From the NCBI GenBank assembly GCA_003448675.1, contig DLXZ01000073.1, positions 1,400 to 8,033 of the forward strand: DNA of 6,634 nt, in the 5' to 3' direction. Below are positions 5,412 to 6,634 of this stretch, piece by piece. Within the stretch, counting starts at the first letter, position 1. Every line of letters begins with the position of its first letter. The DNA is from Porticoccaceae bacterium (GTDB lineage Bacteria > Pseudomonadota > Gammaproteobacteria > Pseudomonadales > Porticoccaceae). A program made the translations under genes and the position numbers. A model generated the notes under the pieces. The model was given only the letters and a program-made list of their open reading frames with translations. It searched no databases and was not told where the DNA came from.

Positions 5412-6634
5412 ATGGATGCACAAACCCTCAGCTATGTGTTTGTCGGGCTGTCCTTCGCCCTGTATATCGGCATCGCTTTCTGGTCGCGGGTCGGCTCCAC
5501 CAAGGAGTTCTACGTGGCCGGCGGCGGCGTACCGCCAGTGGTCAATGGTATGGCGACCGCTGCAGACTGGATGAGCGCCGCGTCCTTTCTTTCCGTTGCG
5601 GGACTACTTGCCTTTGCCGGCCGCGATGCCGCTGTCTATATGATCGGCTGGACCGGTGGTTATGTATTGCTGGCCTTGTTGCTGGCGCCCTATCTGCGGA
5701 AATTCGGTCGCTTTACGGTGCCGGAATTTATCGGCGACCGTTATTACTCCGACCTCGCCCGGGTGGTCGCAGTGATTTGCCTGATCTTCATTTCCTTTAC
5801 CTATATCTCCGGCCAGATGCGCGGCGTTGGCATTGTCTTTTCCCGCTTTTTGCAGGTGGAAATCGATACCGGTGTCTTCATCGGCATGATCATCGTCTTT
5901 TTCTACGCGGTCATGGGCGGCATGAAGGGCATTACCTACACCCAGGTAGCCCAGTACTGCGTATTGACCTTCGCTTTTCTGGTGCCGGCGATTTTTCTGT
6001 CCATCATGTGGACCGACAACCCCATACCCCAGCTGGGCTTTGGTAGCGCCCTCAGTGACGGTTCCGGGCAAACGGTGCTGGAGAAACTCGATCAGGTCAC
6101 GGTCGAGCTGGGCTTTACCGCCTATACAGAAGCCACCCGCAGCAAAATTGATTCCCTGGCTATCGTCGCGGCGTTGATGATCGGCACCGCCGGTCTGCCC
6201 CACGTCATCGTGCGTTTTTTTACCGTACCAAAGGTATCCGACGCCCGTAAATCGGCCGGATATGCCCTGGCCTTTATCTGCGTCGTCTACACCACCATCC
6301 CGGCAGTGGCGGCATTTTCCCGGCTTAATCTGTCCGAAAGCGTCAACGAAGTCGCCTATACCGAAGCGCCGGCCTGGTTCAGCAAATGGGAGAACACTGG
6401 GCTAATCGCATGGCGGGATAAAAACGATGACGGTGTTATCCAGTACCGAGCCGGTGCTGCCTTTAACCCCGCCAAGCCCTTATTCGTGGAAACAGAAGAT
6501 CGCGGCAAACATGGCGAGCGCCTGTTGAGCAACCAGGCTACCGACAACGCCAACGAAATTTACGTGGATCGGGACATCATGGTGATGGCTAACCCCGAAA
6601 TTGCTCAGCTACCCAACTGGGTGGTGGCGCTGAT
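5412..6634 (+). CDS. Sodium:solute symporter (SSF, VC_2705-type, ActP-like) large subunit, C-terminus cut by window end
   Basis: This is a secondary transporter of the sodium:solute symporter family (LeuT fold), related to the acetate permease ActP. The substrate is not determined by the sequence; acetate or another small carboxylate is a guess. My translation gives 407 complete residues with no in-frame stop to the window edge; the family usually runs to about 550-600. The first helix is about 7-24. It is followed by the SSF signature EFYVAGGGVPPVVNGMAT (32-49) and AADWMSAASF (50-59). Further helices are near 75-93, 115-135, 152-171, 178-199, 248-266 and 282-303, with GLPHVIVRFFTVPK at 261-274. 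With the usual N-out topology, the hydrophilic loops at about 200-245 and 304-402 face outside. The second holds an EF-hand-like loop (336-347). The DUF4212 partner directly upstream supports the subfamily assignment. Confidence 0.92.
   Translation, partial: MDAQTLSYVFVGLSFALYIGIAFWSRVGSTKEFYVAGGGVPPVVNGMATAADWMSAASFLSVAGLLAFAGRDAAVYMIGWTGGYVLLALLLAPYLRKFGRFTVPEFIGDRYYSDLARVVAVICLIFISFTYISGQMRGVGIVFSRFLQVEIDTGVFIGMIIVFFYAVMGGMKGITYTQVAQYCVLTFAFLVPAIFLSIMWTDNPIPQLGFGSALSDGSGQTVLEKLDQVTVELGFTAYTEATRSKIDSLAIVAALMIGTAGLPHVIVRFFTVPKVSDARKSAGYALAFICVVYTTIPAVAAFSRLNLSESVNEVAYTEAPAWFSKWENTGLIAWRDKNDDGVIQYRAGAAFNPAKPLFVETEDRGKHGERLLSNQATDNANEIYVDRDIMVMANPEIAQLPNWVVAL

Noticed and set aside
5604..6203. 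Open frame of 199 codons on the minus strand within the symporter gene
   Set aside because: It is antisense to conserved SSF helices and shows a low-complexity His/Gly/Asp-rich composition typical of the complement of a membrane-protein gene.

Overview
The window is a stretch of core genome from what looks like a gammaproteobacterium. The evidence is the order trmJ-iscR-iscS-iscU-iscA-hscB with suhB divergent from trmJ, which is the arrangement known from E. coli and relatives, together with proteins that keep E. coli active-site numbering almost exactly. Moderately high G+C and a DUF4212/VC_2705-type sodium:solute symporter pair fit a marine or aquatic member of the class. Genus cannot be fixed from the sequence alone.

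Positions 1-3043, minus strand, hold the ISC iron-sulfur cluster operon in the order iscR, iscS, iscU, iscA, hscB; hscB is cut by the window start, and hscA and fdx would be expected beyond it. IscS supplies persulfide sulfur, IscU is the scaffold, IscA is an A-type carrier, HscB is the J-domain co-chaperone that presents IscU to HscA, and IscR is the [2Fe-2S] sensor and repressor. The iscR promoter at 3075-3103 is a near-consensus sigma-70 promoter whose -35 box lies inside a 23/25 match to the type 1 IscR operator. A weaker copy abuts it and overlaps the end of trmJ. This is direct sequence support for the feedback loop that represses the operon when cluster supply is sufficient.

Positions 3121-3942, minus strand, hold trmJ (tRNA Nm32 methyltransferase). 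The region 3943-4099 is a divergent promoter region with an extended -10 element facing each way. suhB (inositol monophosphatase family, also a ribosomal RNA transcription factor in E. coli) follows at 4100-4906 on the plus strand.

Positions 5013-6634, plus strand, hold a two-gene transport unit: a small two-helix DUF4212 protein and, 3 bases after its stop codon, a large SSF-family symporter that runs off the window end. The small subunit has a His/Asp-rich N-terminal extension, and the large subunit carries an EF-hand-like acidic loop in a predicted extracytoplasmic region.

I found no mobile elements, CRISPR arrays, rRNA or tRNA genes, and no clearly undescribed system. The most notable details are regulatory: the tandem IscR operators, the TTG start of iscS, a possible alternative hairpin at the hscB ribosome binding site, and the acidic loop in the symporter.
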